A stretch of 64,000 nt of DNA from JAFGSG01 sp964626055 (GCA_964626055.1 CAZVDF010000001.1:1-64000), one strand, 5' to 3'; counted from the first letter of the stretch, positions 25,213-34,057 are shown. The notes: generated by a model not told the origin, from the letters alone. Made by a program: numbers and translations.

Positions 25213-25788
25213 ATGGACGAAAAAGAAGAAATAAAAAAAATTGTTGATGCTTTCTTCGCCAATGCTTCAGAGAAAGATCTGCGTGAGCTGGAAGAACTTC
25301 TTGCCCGTCATGAACGCAGCGTACCAAGGAATCCACGGCAAAAAAAACCGGGCAATACCCCGCTTGGTAAATTGAATGTTAATGATATAGCCAGCCGTTT
25401 TGCTTCCGATCTCAGAAGCAGGATGGGGCTGACGACAGAACAGATCACAAGAACCGCAAGAGACGCGGTACGTACAATGATCCTCCAATATGATCCCTAT
25501 ATACCTGAAGAAAAAATCAACGCCTTGCTTAATGCGTGGGTGCCGGACAGAAATAATGACAGGCAGAAGATTTCGGACGAAGTCATGCGTACAATGATAT
25601 CCCAGTATGTCGCCTACGGAAGAGGCGAATTGACAGACGCGCAATTAACGGCTTTCCCGAAGGGATGGGCAAAAAAATACTGGTCGAATTTCCCCGAGAA
25701 GATACAGCTATTGATCAGATCATACATAAAAGATGAAATAACAAAATCTACGTTTTCGGAAGTCCTCGATAAACTGCTTACGAAGTAA
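25213..25788 (+). CDS. Hypothetical protein with internal repeat
   Basis: Not recognised. The 191-residue, mainly helical protein follows the thioesterase by 6 bp and is likely co-transcribed. It has two related segments: AVRTMILQYDPYIPEEKINALL at about residues 85-106 and VMRTMISQYVAYGRGELTDAQL at about 120-141. Both read V/M-R-T-M-I-x-Q-Y-x-x-Y followed by an acidic helix. The N-terminal 40 residues are acidic and helical. No signal peptide or membrane segment is seen. Its link to sugar-phosphate metabolism is only positional. Confidence 0.75.
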   Translation: MDEKEEIKKIVDAFFANASEKDLRELEELLARHERSVPRNPRQKKPGNTPLGKLNVNDIASRFASDLRSRMGLTTEQITRTARDAVRTMILQYDPYIPEEKINALLNAWVPDRNNDRQKISDEVMRTMISQYVAYGRGELTDAQLTAFPKGWAKKYWSNFPEKIQLLIRSYIKDEITKSTFSEVLDKLLTK

Positions 25789-25887
25789 ATAACTCGAAAA
25801 AATCACTAAATTATTTTTTATTGATCATCCCGAAATGTCAGGGAAAGCAAATAAAATATAAGATGTAAATGATTATAATGCTCTCAT

Positions 25888-26073
25888 CCCCCTATCCCCC
25901 GGAGGGGGCACCGGCTTGGACGGTTTGCTGTATAGGCTGATTATATAAACTAGGATATGTGTTGTCTGGATGAATTTTAAATGTTACAAAAATGAACCTC
26001 CCCGCAGCAAGCTGCGGAGGATTCTATGCATTTTTTAATAAAAATTTTTATGCCCCCTCCGGGGGATAGGGGG
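25888..26073. repeat. Inverted pair of GC-rich motifs (copies 2 and 3)
   Basis: The 23-mers at 25888-25910 and 26051-26073 are perfect inverted copies, separated by 140 bp of AT-rich DNA; each is itself a CCCCC-GGA-GGGGG hairpin. They match copy 1 at 19102 except for one base. The segment fills most of the 358-bp gap between the hypothetical gene and the glycosylase gene. It could be a small non-autonomous mobile element or two REP-like insertions; I see no open frame or target duplication in it. Confidence 0.75.
25997..26020. repeat. Hairpin inside the GC-rich pair
   Basis: CCTCCCCGCAG and CTGCGGAGG form a stem with one bulged base around a 4-nt loop. It lies between the two inverted GC-rich motifs and looks like a further REP-type palindrome. 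No T run follows, so it is not a typical terminator. Confidence 0.55.
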
Positions 26074-26146
26074 TAGGCAGGCATTTCTCAATATCCCGGA
26101 AAGAGCTTATATTATAAATTTGTAATTTGATGATTACTTCTAATTC

Positions 26147-26794
26147 TCATTTAAACACTTCTCCGGCCTCTTTGTACCATAAAACTAAATCAAGATGATC
26201 AACCGGTATTTTAATTTCCTTTGCGAATTTTTTTAATTTATTTTCTATTTCCAGATATGTCTTTCTTGTGATTGAATCCGGAATTTTTTCTATCACTTTG
26301 AAAAGTTTAAGATTCTTAAGTATATGCCTGTCGAGAATTGCGATCTCATCGCCCAGCCCGATGTTCCTTAGAAAATGACTTGCTTCTTTATACCCATAGC
26401 CTTTGACCTCTCTCACAAGCCAGTCTCTTTTTTCGTACACGGCAGGGAACCTGCTTAATAATTCCTTTAACCCGGCGCCTCCGCCGGACGCGAATTTTTC
26501 CCTTGCCTCTATTAAATATTCCGCCTTCCTGTTTTTAAAACGAACAATATTGAGTTCTTTGTTGACGTCGCCGTATTTCCCGCAGAACAGCAGATTTTTA
26601 TCTTTTAAGCTGCAAATCGCCTGCCAGCCGGAGCGGGCTTTCGACTGCGGGGTAAGAATACAGAAAGCAAGCTCCGTAAAGAGCTCTTCATTGTCGCCGC
26701 GCTCCCAGATCGTCCTGAAACCTGCGATCTGTTTTTCAATATCGGCTTTTATGGATTTGTATATATTTCTAATTTCACTGAGATCGGAATTCAT
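26147..26794 (-). CDS. ogg: N-glycosylase/DNA lyase, Ogg2-type
   Basis: A 215-residue base-excision repair enzyme that removes 8-oxoguanine and cleaves the strand. It is a helix-hairpin-helix glycosylase: TPQSKARSGWQA near residue 50, the HhH element VKGYGYKEASHFLRNIGLGD with the expected Schiff-base lysine, and catalytic Asp in EIAILDRHILKNL. The C-terminal tail DLVLWYKEAGEVFK is typical of the archaeal-type Ogg2 family, in which the end of the chain contributes to base recognition. It stands alone on the minus strand between two repeat regions. It suits a cell exposed to oxidative stress. Confidence 0.88.
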   Translation of the reverse strand: MNSDLSEIRNIYKSIKADIEKQIAGFRTIWERGDNEELFTELAFCILTPQSKARSGWQAICSLKDKNLLFCGKYGDVNKELNIVRFKNRKAEYLIEAREKFASGGGAGLKELLSRFPAVYEKRDWLVREVKGYGYKEASHFLRNIGLGDEIAILDRHILKNLKLFKVIEKIPDSITRKTYLEIENKLKKFAKEIKIPVDHLDLVLWYKEAGEVFK

Positions 26795-26894
26795 TTAATT
26801 AGTATGAACAACCAAATACAAGAGATGCTGGATAATTTTATTAATTATTCAGAATTCGTCTTAAAATTTTTGTTACAAATTAAGTGATCTTTGA

Positions 26895-26980
26895 ACATAT
26901 CAATATCATCTGGAATTTCCTGCGGAACTCGGCCTGCGGCCTCAGACAGTCCTCGGAAATTCCAGATGATATTGATATGT
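26895..26980 (+). repeat. Palindromic-arm element, copy B (short core)
   Basis: Perfect 26-bp arms (26895-26920 and 26955-26980) flank a 34-nt core (26921-26954) identical to that of copy A except for G instead of T in the loop of its central mini-hairpin. The arms share only the innermost few bases with copy A. The element lies between the glycosylase start and the glycosyltransferase stop, in the 3' region of the latter. Confidence 0.9.
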
Positions 26981-27020
26981 CCCATGCACTGACTGCAATA
27001 AAATTTTGAGATGGCTTATA

Positions 27021-27917
27021 CTATCTTTTTTTCAATAAAATATAATTCTTATATTCACCCGGATAATACCCGGTAAGTTTGCCTATTTTATTCTGAAGCC
27101 TTCGCCGGAGATCTCTGAATGTCGGCTTATAATCCACCATGGCGGGATTGAAATCAATTTTATATTTTTTAATTCTGTCGCGCATAACCGCAGGATGTTT
27201 GCCCGTGAACGGCTTCATGCAACACGTATCCATCTCGTTCAAGTAGCTGTAATCCGACTCATGTATTTTCTCATAATGACCTTTGCCGTGGTGCAGTTCA
27301 TCGTGCTGACGCCTCTTTTCAGCCATAACCTCCGGAGGGCGCACCCACCCGTAATGGAAGATCCTGCAGCCCGAATCGATTACTTTTATCTTTTTGCCGT
27401 CAGCCCGGAAGCTCTGCGCAGATCTCCATGAAATGATCCCTCTGTGATTTTTAACGACGCGTATCTCTTTCCTGTACCAGTGATAAGAATCGCCGTACCA
27501 GCTGTAATTACCGAAAAAATGCGTATAATTGAACAGGAAGCCTTCAACCTCATTATCATTTTTAAATTTTTCACACAGGGAGACAATTTTATTCCGATCC
27601 TCATCGTGAAAAACTTCATCTGCCTGAATGTAAAACGCCCAGTCGCCGGTGCACTGGAAAAGTGCTATATTGGACTGTACCGCCAGTATCCTGCCCTTTA
27701 CGGTAAACCGCGGGTCCCATACCGTCTCTATTATTTTAATCTTTTTATCGCCGATCTTCTTTATTGTTTTCAGCGTGTCATCATCCGATTTGCCGACTGT
27801 AATTATGAATTCGTCCACGACAGGGAGCATTGATTTTATTGACTCTACAAGAGGGTACCCGAGTTTAACGCCGTTACGAACGGTCGAAAAACCGGAGATT
27901 AACTTTTCTTTCGGCAT
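27021..27917 (-). CDS. Family 2 glycosyltransferase
   Basis: A 298-residue GT-A-fold enzyme, probably cytosolic and acting on cell-surface glycans. The first 110 residues show the GT2 pattern: VRNGVKLGYPLVESIKSMLPVVDEFIITVG, then SDDDTL, and the metal-binding aspartate region GDWAFYIQADEVFHDED (DxD-like ADE). The C-terminal half is rich in aromatic residues (YSWYGDSYHWYRKE, FHYGWVRPPE), as in sugar transferases for surface polysaccharides. No membrane helix. No other polysaccharide gene adjoins it, so donor and acceptor are unknown. Confidence 0.85.
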   Translation of the reverse strand: MPKEKLISGFSTVRNGVKLGYPLVESIKSMLPVVDEFIITVGKSDDDTLKTIKKIGDKKIKIIETVWDPRFTVKGRILAVQSNIALFQCTGDWAFYIQADEVFHDEDRNKIVSLCEKFKNDNEVEGFLFNYTHFFGNYSWYGDSYHWYRKEIRVVKNHRGIISWRSAQSFRADGKKIKVIDSGCRIFHYGWVRPPEVMAEKRRQHDELHHGKGHYEKIHESDYSYLNEMDTCCMKPFTGKHPAVMRDRIKKYKIDFNPAMVDYKPTFRDLRRRLQNKIGKLTGYYPGEYKNYILLKKR

Positions 27918-27947
27918 TATGTGTTTTTCTTCTTTTATTTTTATGTA

Positions 27948-28280
27948 TTATTTAACGCAGTCGCTTTCTTTCTTTATGATGATTTTATTAAGTATTTTTT
28001 TTGCCCCTTCGGTATAATATGCTTCAACGTATTGACAGACGCTGAGGATGTTTTTGGGGCTTTCTTTCCCATCCGAAGAAATATATTTCGTGTTTTCCGC
28101 AAAATAAACCAGAACTTCGGCTTTTCCTTTTTTTAACTCGATATAATCATCGGATAGAAAGATCAGCCTTCCGGAAAAAATTCTATCGCCGCCTTTTTTT
28201 GAAGCCGCGAAAGCGCCGCAAAAAAGAAGACAAAATACCGCAAGAAGAACAAAAAACACGCAAATTACGTTTTTTTTCAT
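27948..28280 (-). CDS. Small secreted hypothetical protein
   Basis: Not recognised. The 110-residue product has a clear signal peptide (MKKNVICVFFVLLAVFCLLFCGAF, cleavage near AFA-AS). The short mature beta-rich domain has DRIFSGRLIFLSDDYIELKKGKAEVLVYF, which resembles small periplasmic OB/SH3-like barrels. A good GGAGG stands before the ATG. It lies between the M50 protease and the glycosyltransferase on the same strand, so an operon is possible. Location is probably periplasmic. Confidence 0.72.
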   Translation of the reverse strand: MKKNVICVFFVLLAVFCLLFCGAFAASKKGGDRIFSGRLIFLSDDYIELKKGKAEVLVYFAENTKYISSDGKESPKNILSVCQYVEAYYTEGAKKILNKIIIKKESDCVK

Positions 28281-28306
28281 TATTGTAATCCTCCCTGTGA
28301 TAAATT

Positions 28307-29020
28307 CTAAGCAAATATTTTTATTACATCATTAATGGTCACATATATCGTCAGTCCGGCTATAATCAGCCAGCCGGCAATTGAAGCAGGTACCTGTATC
28401 TTTAAGAATTTTGGATGAATTTTTTCCAATAAGTAAAGAAATATTTTCCCGCCGTCAAGAGCCGGTACAGGCAGCAAATTAAATACGGCAAGATTCAGGC
28501 TTAATAATATCGATATTTTAACGGTATTCTGAAATCCGGAAGCGATGAACTGGCTGCCCGCGCTGACAATCCCGACTATCCCGGAAAGATTATCGGGGCT
28601 TGTAAAAAGCTGAGGAATATTTTTAATTATATTCATAAAAATATTTATTGTTTGGACAATTGGATTGATAAAAATGCCTGCTATTGAAATGCCGTGATTG
28701 GCAATACCCAGCGCTGAGAGAATAATTACAGGCATAATAATATTGGCCAGCGGTCCGCCCATGCAGAAAAAAATCCTTTTAAGCACGGGTATCGTATAGA
28801 ATTCGCTTTCATCTTTGATTTTCGGCAGGATATATCCGCCAAGCGGGAATGCCGAAACGCAGTATTCCGTTTCCCTGATTTTATGTTTCCAGATTTTCGG
28901 CCCGAAACCTATTGAAAATACCGCAACGGGGATACCTGCCAGTTTCGCGAATATAAAATGTCCAAGCTCGTGAATAAATATGAGAATTCCAATAATCACT
29001 ATAATTATTAAATAATTCAT
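28307..29020 (-). CDS. M50-family membrane metalloprotease (site-2 protease type)
   Basis: A 237-residue intramembrane zinc protease. Helix 1 carries HELGH at about 18-22 (IFIHELGHFIFAKLAG), giving two histidines and the catalytic Glu; the third zinc ligand is the Asp of LLPVPALDGGKI in the last third. The extended sequence has RETEYCVSAFPLGGYI and FCMGGPLANIIMP, as in RseP/RasP. It is much shorter than RseP (about 450) because no PDZ domain is inserted between the catalytic helices, so it resembles the compact SREBP-like and archaeal S2P forms. The substrate may be an anti-sigma factor or a signal-peptide remnant; neither is adjacent. Confidence 0.9.
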   Translation of the reverse strand: MNYLIIIVIIGILIFIHELGHFIFAKLAGIPVAVFSIGFGPKIWKHKIRETEYCVSAFPLGGYILPKIKDESEFYTIPVLKRIFFCMGGPLANIIMPVIILSALGIANHGISIAGIFINPIVQTINIFMNIIKNIPQLFTSPDNLSGIVGIVSAGSQFIASGFQNTVKISILLSLNLAVFNLLPVPALDGGKIFLYLLEKIHPKFLKIQVPASIAGWLIIAGLTIYVTINDVIKIFA

Positions 29021-29129
29021 TATTTCCTCTTTATAATATATTATAATTTAAACACAGGTTACATCATAATCAGGACAGCAATTCTAGCCTTAGAACACTC
29101 TTTTGTCAATATCATTAGATTTAACATTT

Positions 29130-30416
29130 TTACCCGTTATCCCTTTCGCGGTCAAGTTTCCTTCTCCATTTTGCCCTGTCGAATTTAGTCCAGCTTTCGA
29201 CCACGTGATCGGAAAGCTCTTTTTCCATTTCATGCCTCGATTTTTTCTTTTTAACCTTTACTTTAATGTGTTTGAGCTTTGCGTTCTTTTCTTCGCTTTC
29301 TTTCGCGCTCAGCGATGCCTCGCTGTTGATGAAATCTTCTGCAACCTGATCTGTTATCTTCCCTTTTAAGATATCTTCTATCACGGAAGATATTCTTTTT
29401 TTATTAACAAGGCCATCAAGCAAATTTTTCGGAAGGCATTCAAAGCCGTGCATCGCGCCGTTAAGCGCGCCGGTCAGCGCGCACAGAATGGAAACCGATC
29501 CGCCGCACTCCGCTGCGCGGTATATCGCGTCCGACGGATTGTCTGAATAAAACCGCGTCAGATATATCGAAAAAGGAATGACAGCCATCGGATGATTGAT
29601 CGTCGCTCTTGTGACCGGCGTTTTAATCCCTGTGTTAACATAAGAATATATATTTTTTTCAGCAGTATCCATGTCTTTTATATTAATTATCTTTAAGAAT
29701 ATATTCAGGTAATCCCTTACCGAAGATAAAAGATAATCGGGATTCAGACCAAGTCCGAATATTTTCGGCAGCAGGTTTTCCAGTTTTTGCGCAAGAGAAT
29801 CAGTTGTCTGAATTGCATGATCGAGCAAATCTTTCGAATCGGTAAAATAATTTTCGTTCAGCAGCTTGCTCAGAAGCGAATTGAATACCAGGCTGCCCGC
29901 AGATGAATGAATGTCCTTGTTGAAATGTGCCGGGAACGAGAGCAATCGTTCCTGCATAAACTCATCATCAGCGCCTTTCAGACAGAGCGGAATCAATATG
30001 ATCGCCCCGTTTGCGTCGGCAACCGAGAACGCGACGTTTCCGTTTTTATTTTGCGCGGTTTTTTCTGCATTGAACAGATGCCTCACCACCGGGGTCGGGT
30101 GTCTGAATATACCGGATACATCCCGCGTACCGCCCGGAATGCCGGAGATGAAATGCCTGAACCCTGAAGGATCAATATGTTTATTTAAATTTGCCAACAT
30201 AGCCATCAATAACATCATTTGCGATGCTGCCGAATAAAGGCCCGGCTTTCTCCAGTTCTCGAGTTTATCTTTCAAGGCCGGCGCAGCGTCGGTATAATCA
30301 ATTATGTTTTTGAAAATCGAACGGATGTGCGCCCTGCTCAGCCCGTCCAGCGGCGTTCCGATCGCGTCTCCGGTTATTGCACCCCAGAGCATTCCTTTTT
30401 TTTTCTGTTCGTTCAT
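29130..30416 (-). CDS. ADP-ribosylglycohydrolase-like protein, catalytically degenerate
   Basis: A 428-residue member of the DraG/ARH fold. The first helix motif GMLWGAITGDAIGTPLDGL and the late AAECGGSVSILCALTGALNGAMHGFECLP fit the family very well. The metal-binding residues are lost, however. The usual YTDDT appears as LYSAASQ, and the usual GGDTDT appears as GGSVSI. It therefore probably cannot hold the two Mg ions needed to remove ADP-ribose and may be a binding or structural protein. The last 60 residues are a strongly basic tail (KHIKVKVKKKKSRHEMEKEL) suggesting nucleic-acid or protein contact. No DraT-like transferase is seen nearby. Confidence 0.85.
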   Translation of the reverse strand: MNEQKKKGMLWGAITGDAIGTPLDGLSRAHIRSIFKNIIDYTDAAPALKDKLENWRKPGLYSAASQMMLLMAMLANLNKHIDPSGFRHFISGIPGGTRDVSGIFRHPTPVVRHLFNAEKTAQNKNGNVAFSVADANGAIILIPLCLKGADDEFMQERLLSFPAHFNKDIHSSAGSLVFNSLLSKLLNENYFTDSKDLLDHAIQTTDSLAQKLENLLPKIFGLGLNPDYLLSSVRDYLNIFLKIINIKDMDTAEKNIYSYVNTGIKTPVTRATINHPMAVIPFSIYLTRFYSDNPSDAIYRAAECGGSVSILCALTGALNGAMHGFECLPKNLLDGLVNKKRISSVIEDILKGKITDQVAEDFINSEASLSAKESEEKNAKLKHIKVKVKKKKSRHEMEKELSDHVVESWTKFDRAKWRRKLDRERDNG

Positions 30417-30509
30417 TTAATTGACTTTTTTAACATAAAAATATATTTTACTCATCCTGACTGAAATAGGTTATTAGACTATGATAAAAAATTAATCAAC
30501 ATAAAAAAT

Positions 30510-31115
30510 ATGAGAGTAATATCAGGCAAATATAAAGCCAAAGAGATACCGTTCGAAAACGAAAAATTCGAAAATGCCAATGCCACGCCGCAAAAAATAA
30601 AAAAGGCCGTTTTTTCAATCCTGGGAGAGGATATGACAGGAAAATCATTCCTCGATCTATACGCGTGTTCCGGGCAGATGGGCATAGAAGCGTTAAGCAG
30701 GGCTGCTGACTTCGTAGTTTTTAATGAGCTGGATAAAAGCAGATTTCATTTCATCAGATCCGTCATTGCAAAATTTAAAATCGGGGATGAAGCCGTCGCC
30801 CTGAATTTCCATTCATACAGATGCATGAGATATTGCAGCTCAAAAGGGTATAAATTTGACTGCGTTTTTATCGACGCTCCCTATTTGCATTTTAAAAGCG
30901 GGCAGGAACTTTACGAAGAAATACTTAATGAATTAAGCAAACATGACATATTAAAAGAAAACGGGAAAATAATCATCCAACACCCGGCAAAAACGCGCGT
31001 TAGTACAGATTATCCTTATTGTCAATATTCGGGAACAAAAAAATACGCGAAAAATTCTTTATCGGTTTTCATTAAAAATCAGGACCGGCACAGCTCCATT
31101 CAGGATCGTTCCTGA
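30510..31115 (+). CDS. rsmD: 16S rRNA (guanine-N2) methyltransferase RsmD-like
   Basis: A 201-residue SAM-dependent methyltransferase expected to modify G966 of 16S rRNA. It begins MRVISGKYKAKEIPF and has the family's TPQKIKKAVFSIL and SAM loop FLDLYACSGQMGIEALSR. NELDK binds the ribose, and the catalytic motif reads DAPYLHF where most members have DPPY, a mild change. The C-terminal 15 residues are unusual (KNQDRHSSIQDRS) because the frame runs 44 bp into the 3' end of the convergent PAS-GGDEF-EAL gene. The start has a weak ribosome-binding site. Confidence 0.88.
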   Translation: MRVISGKYKAKEIPFENEKFENANATPQKIKKAVFSILGEDMTGKSFLDLYACSGQMGIEALSRAADFVVFNELDKSRFHFIRSVIAKFKIGDEAVALNFHSYRCMRYCSSKGYKFDCVFIDAPYLHFKSGQELYEEILNELSKHDILKENGKIIIQHPAKTRVSTDYPYCQYSGTKKYAKNSLSVFIKNQDRHSSIQDRS

Positions 31116-33726
31116 TAAGCTGCTCTGCGTTCCGGCTGTCAACAGGCGGCGAGAAAAAGTATCCCTGCGCGTATCCGCAGCCGAATTTTTTAAGCTGGTT
31201 AAGCTGTTCAATTTTCTCAACACCTTCTGCAATTACGTCCATCTGCATGTTTTTACCAAGGCTTATAATGGTTTGAGGGATCACCAGTGTCCAGTCGTTA
31301 TTATTCATTCCCGCAATAAAAGAACGGTCGATTTTTAATGTCTGGATAGGGAACTGGTGCAGGCTGCTTAAAGACGAATATCCCATGCCGAAGTCGTCGA
31401 TACCTATCCGGACATCCATTTCCCGGAGTTCCCGAAGCATTTTGTTTATTCTTATGTGACTGGACATTATGATACTTTCCGTTATTTCCAGATGCAAATG
31501 GCCCGGGGACAGGTTTTCATCGTAAAAAATACGGGAAATTTTTTCAATCAGGTCGGGCTGCGCGAACTGTCTGGCAGACAAATTCACGCTTATAAATAAA
31601 TTACGTTTATCCGGATATTTCCTGTGCCATGCTCCGAGCTGGGCGCATGCCTCTCTGATCACCCATTCACCTATCGGGATGATCTGGCCTGTCTCTTCTA
31701 TCGTATGGATAAAATTTTCGGGCATAACCAGCCCGCTTTTCGGATGCTGCCATCTGATAAGCGCTTCAAAGCCCGCTATCTTCATGCTGCCCAGAAATAC
31801 TATGGGCTGATAATAAATGCGAAATTCCCCGCGCTCAAGAGCATTCTGCAGGCTGTTCTCAAGCTCCATAAGCTTCACAGCCTGTTTATGCATGCTCTTT
31901 TTAAATATCTTATAACGGGACAGACCCTCGGCTTTGGCTTTATACATGGCTGTATTCGCGTCCCTGAGTATTTCCTCCGGGTTTTTATACTCATCGGCGC
32001 TCAGAGTTATTCCTATGCTCGCGGAAGGAAATATTTCATGATTTTCAATATTCAGCGGCAATGAAAGTTTTTTCTGAATACGTTCGGCAACCCGGGCGGG
32101 ATCGTTTTTATCCGAAATATTATTTAAAAGAATGATGAATTCGTCCCCTCCAAAACGGGCCGCTGTGTCTTCAGGCCGGAGGCACGAAGACAACCTGTTC
32201 GCGACTTCCACCAGTACCTTATCTCCTATCAGGTGTCCCAGGCTGTCGTTGATGAGCTTAAACCTGCCCATATCCAGAAAAAGCACGGCAAAATGAAAAT
32301 CGTCTCTCCTCTGGGCGATCTTTATGGACCTGGCGAGCTCATCGTAAAAGAGCGATCTGTTGGGGAGGCCGGTTAATTTATCGTGCAGCGATTCATGCAG
32401 CAGTTTTTCTTCAAAATATTTCTGGTCTGAAATATTGAATCCATGCAGATGAACCGCTTTGCTCCCGGGAGCAGGAGTATATGTCCAGGAAAAAAAATGA
32501 CCCTTCACTTTGGATTCAAGATTGTGATAGCTTTTTTTATCGTTTAAGCAGGACTTTATAAGTTCAGTATGATTTTTCGGAAGGATATCTTCCGGCAAAT
32601 CGAGCCCGAGACCTTCAAGAATCTGAAGCGTCGCAGGATTGCTGTAAATAATATTCCCCTCATAATCGGACGATAAAATCGGATGAGGGCTCTCCCTGGG
32701 GAACGCCGCAAGCCTTGCTATCTCCTCATCGGCGATTTTTAACAATTCAATATCTTCCTTGAGCTCGGTATTGATCTTCATTATCTCTTTTGTACGCTCG
32801 AGAATTTTTTTCTCGAGATTCATATTCGAATCCAGCAGCCTGTTCCTGAGCTCAATTTCCTCTATTATTGTTTTGCCTTCTCCCGTTAAGTATTTTATGC
32901 AGCCGTTCTTATCTATTACGGGCTGGCAGTTAAATATGACCGGCACCGGCTTTTTGCCCGCTCCAAGCAGCGTACACTCTATCCGGTTAGACAGGAATGC
33001 CTTTGAATTGCTCAAACACTTGATTATTTTTTTTCTTTCAGCGTCTGAATGGGAAAAGAATTTCGTATCAGGGAAATATTTCCCGTAAATATCCGGTTCC
33101 GAGACTCCTCCCAGCTTAAGCAGCGAGGAATTGCAGAAAAGGATGAAGCCGTTTATGTCGAATTTGATTACAAAAGTGTCGAATGTGTCGGTCCATTCTT
33201 TAATATCGCCTGCAGACTGCCTGTCCCCTGTAACCGGCCTGGTGATAAATAAAATACCCGGAGAGTTCACGCCGTCTTCGAGAAAACATGCATTGCCTTC
33301 GGTTTCGACCCAGCCCCCGGATACAGTCATTATCCTGAAACGCACTCTGCGGCCGGTTTCAAGAAACCCGGACTGACCGGTTTGATTTAAAAAGCAGTCG
33401 GTTAACAGCTGATCAATTATCCTTCCGTCGTCCGGGTGAATATGATCGATGAAATTATTATTAATTATCTCATCCGGAAGGCATCCGAGCGTATAAAAAA
33501 ACGGATTCGCATACATTATTCTGCCTTCGGGGGAAATTACGGAAATAAACTCCTGGATATTTGAGCTGATCAGCTTATTGATTTTCCCGGAATGCTGAAA
33601 TAGGATATCCTCTGCATAAAGCGTGCCCTGTTTTTCATCAGAACTATTAGGATTTCCGGGTGAATTACCGTAAACCGCAGCGGCAGCCGAGCTATTATTT
33701 TGTGATTTCTTGCCTTTACCGATCAT
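31072..33726 (-). CDS. PAS-sensor GGDEF-EAL protein
   Basis: An 884-residue c-di-GMP enzyme. About three PAS segments occupy residues 40-440 (for example YANPFFYTLGCLPDEIINNN and YSNPATLQILEGLG), with a coiled-coil linker near 300-340 (LLDSNMNLEKKILERTKEI). The GGDEF domain starts SLHDKLTGLPNRSLFYDEL; the active loop is ARFGGDEF near 527, with an intact RxxD site (RPED). The EAL domain carries FEALIRWQHP near 653 and DDFGMGYSSL, so both synthesis and breakdown of c-di-GMP look possible. No transmembrane helix, hence cytoplasmic sensing. Its 3' end overlaps rsmD. It probably sets net c-di-GMP together with the two CNB-GGDEF proteins. Confidence 0.94.
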   Translation of the reverse strand: MIGKGKKSQNNSSAAAAVYGNSPGNPNSSDEKQGTLYAEDILFQHSGKINKLISSNIQEFISVISPEGRIMYANPFFYTLGCLPDEIINNNFIDHIHPDDGRIIDQLLTDCFLNQTGQSGFLETGRRVRFRIMTVSGGWVETEGNACFLEDGVNSPGILFITRPVTGDRQSAGDIKEWTDTFDTFVIKFDINGFILFCNSSLLKLGGVSEPDIYGKYFPDTKFFSHSDAERKKIIKCLSNSKAFLSNRIECTLLGAGKKPVPVIFNCQPVIDKNGCIKYLTGEGKTIIEEIELRNRLLDSNMNLEKKILERTKEIMKINTELKEDIELLKIADEEIARLAAFPRESPHPILSSDYEGNIIYSNPATLQILEGLGLDLPEDILPKNHTELIKSCLNDKKSYHNLESKVKGHFFSWTYTPAPGSKAVHLHGFNISDQKYFEEKLLHESLHDKLTGLPNRSLFYDELARSIKIAQRRDDFHFAVLFLDMGRFKLINDSLGHLIGDKVLVEVANRLSSCLRPEDTAARFGGDEFIILLNNISDKNDPARVAERIQKKLSLPLNIENHEIFPSASIGITLSADEYKNPEEILRDANTAMYKAKAEGLSRYKIFKKSMHKQAVKLMELENSLQNALERGEFRIYYQPIVFLGSMKIAGFEALIRWQHPKSGLVMPENFIHTIEETGQIIPIGEWVIREACAQLGAWHRKYPDKRNLFISVNLSARQFAQPDLIEKISRIFYDENLSPGHLHLEITESIIMSSHIRINKMLRELREMDVRIGIDDFGMGYSSLSSLHQFPIQTLKIDRSFIAGMNNNDWTLVIPQTIISLGKNMQMDVIAEGVEKIEQLNQLKKFGCGYAQGYFFSPPVDSRNAEQLIRNDPEWSCAGPDF

Positions 33727-34057
33727 TTTTACATAAAAACATCCCGTGTTTAATTATTGGCGGATATACGACTTTTATCCAGTAGTTAACTATCTGTCCT
33801 CAACGAAAGTATCGGGGTATTACGCCTTGAAATAAACTTGAAGTCATTTCAACTTTACAGATTCATATAAGTATTTAGTGAAAAAATATGATTTTAAGAT
33901 GACTTGTTTTTTTCCAGATAATTAAAAGATGTCTTTTATAGTATATATCGGAAATATAAATTAATATATTTAATTATTCGTGCTGACTGATTTAAATAAC
34001 TCAAGCTGGCTGCCTTTTATACGTTAATTAATTGCACTATCGATAGAATGACATTAT
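33727..34057. other. Intergenic region, nothing identified
   Basis: This AT-rich 331-bp stretch lies between the start of the PAS-GGDEF-EAL gene and the end of rlmN, both on the minus strand. It must hold the promoter of the former, but I see no convincing -35/-10 pair, hairpin, RNA gene or open frame. No c-di-GMP riboswitch core could be recognised. Confidence 0.4.

Noticed and set aside
33727..34057. Possible c-di-GMP riboswitch before the PAS-GGDEF-EAL gene
   Set aside because: I could not find the conserved paired regions of known c-di-GMP riboswitches on the minus strand.
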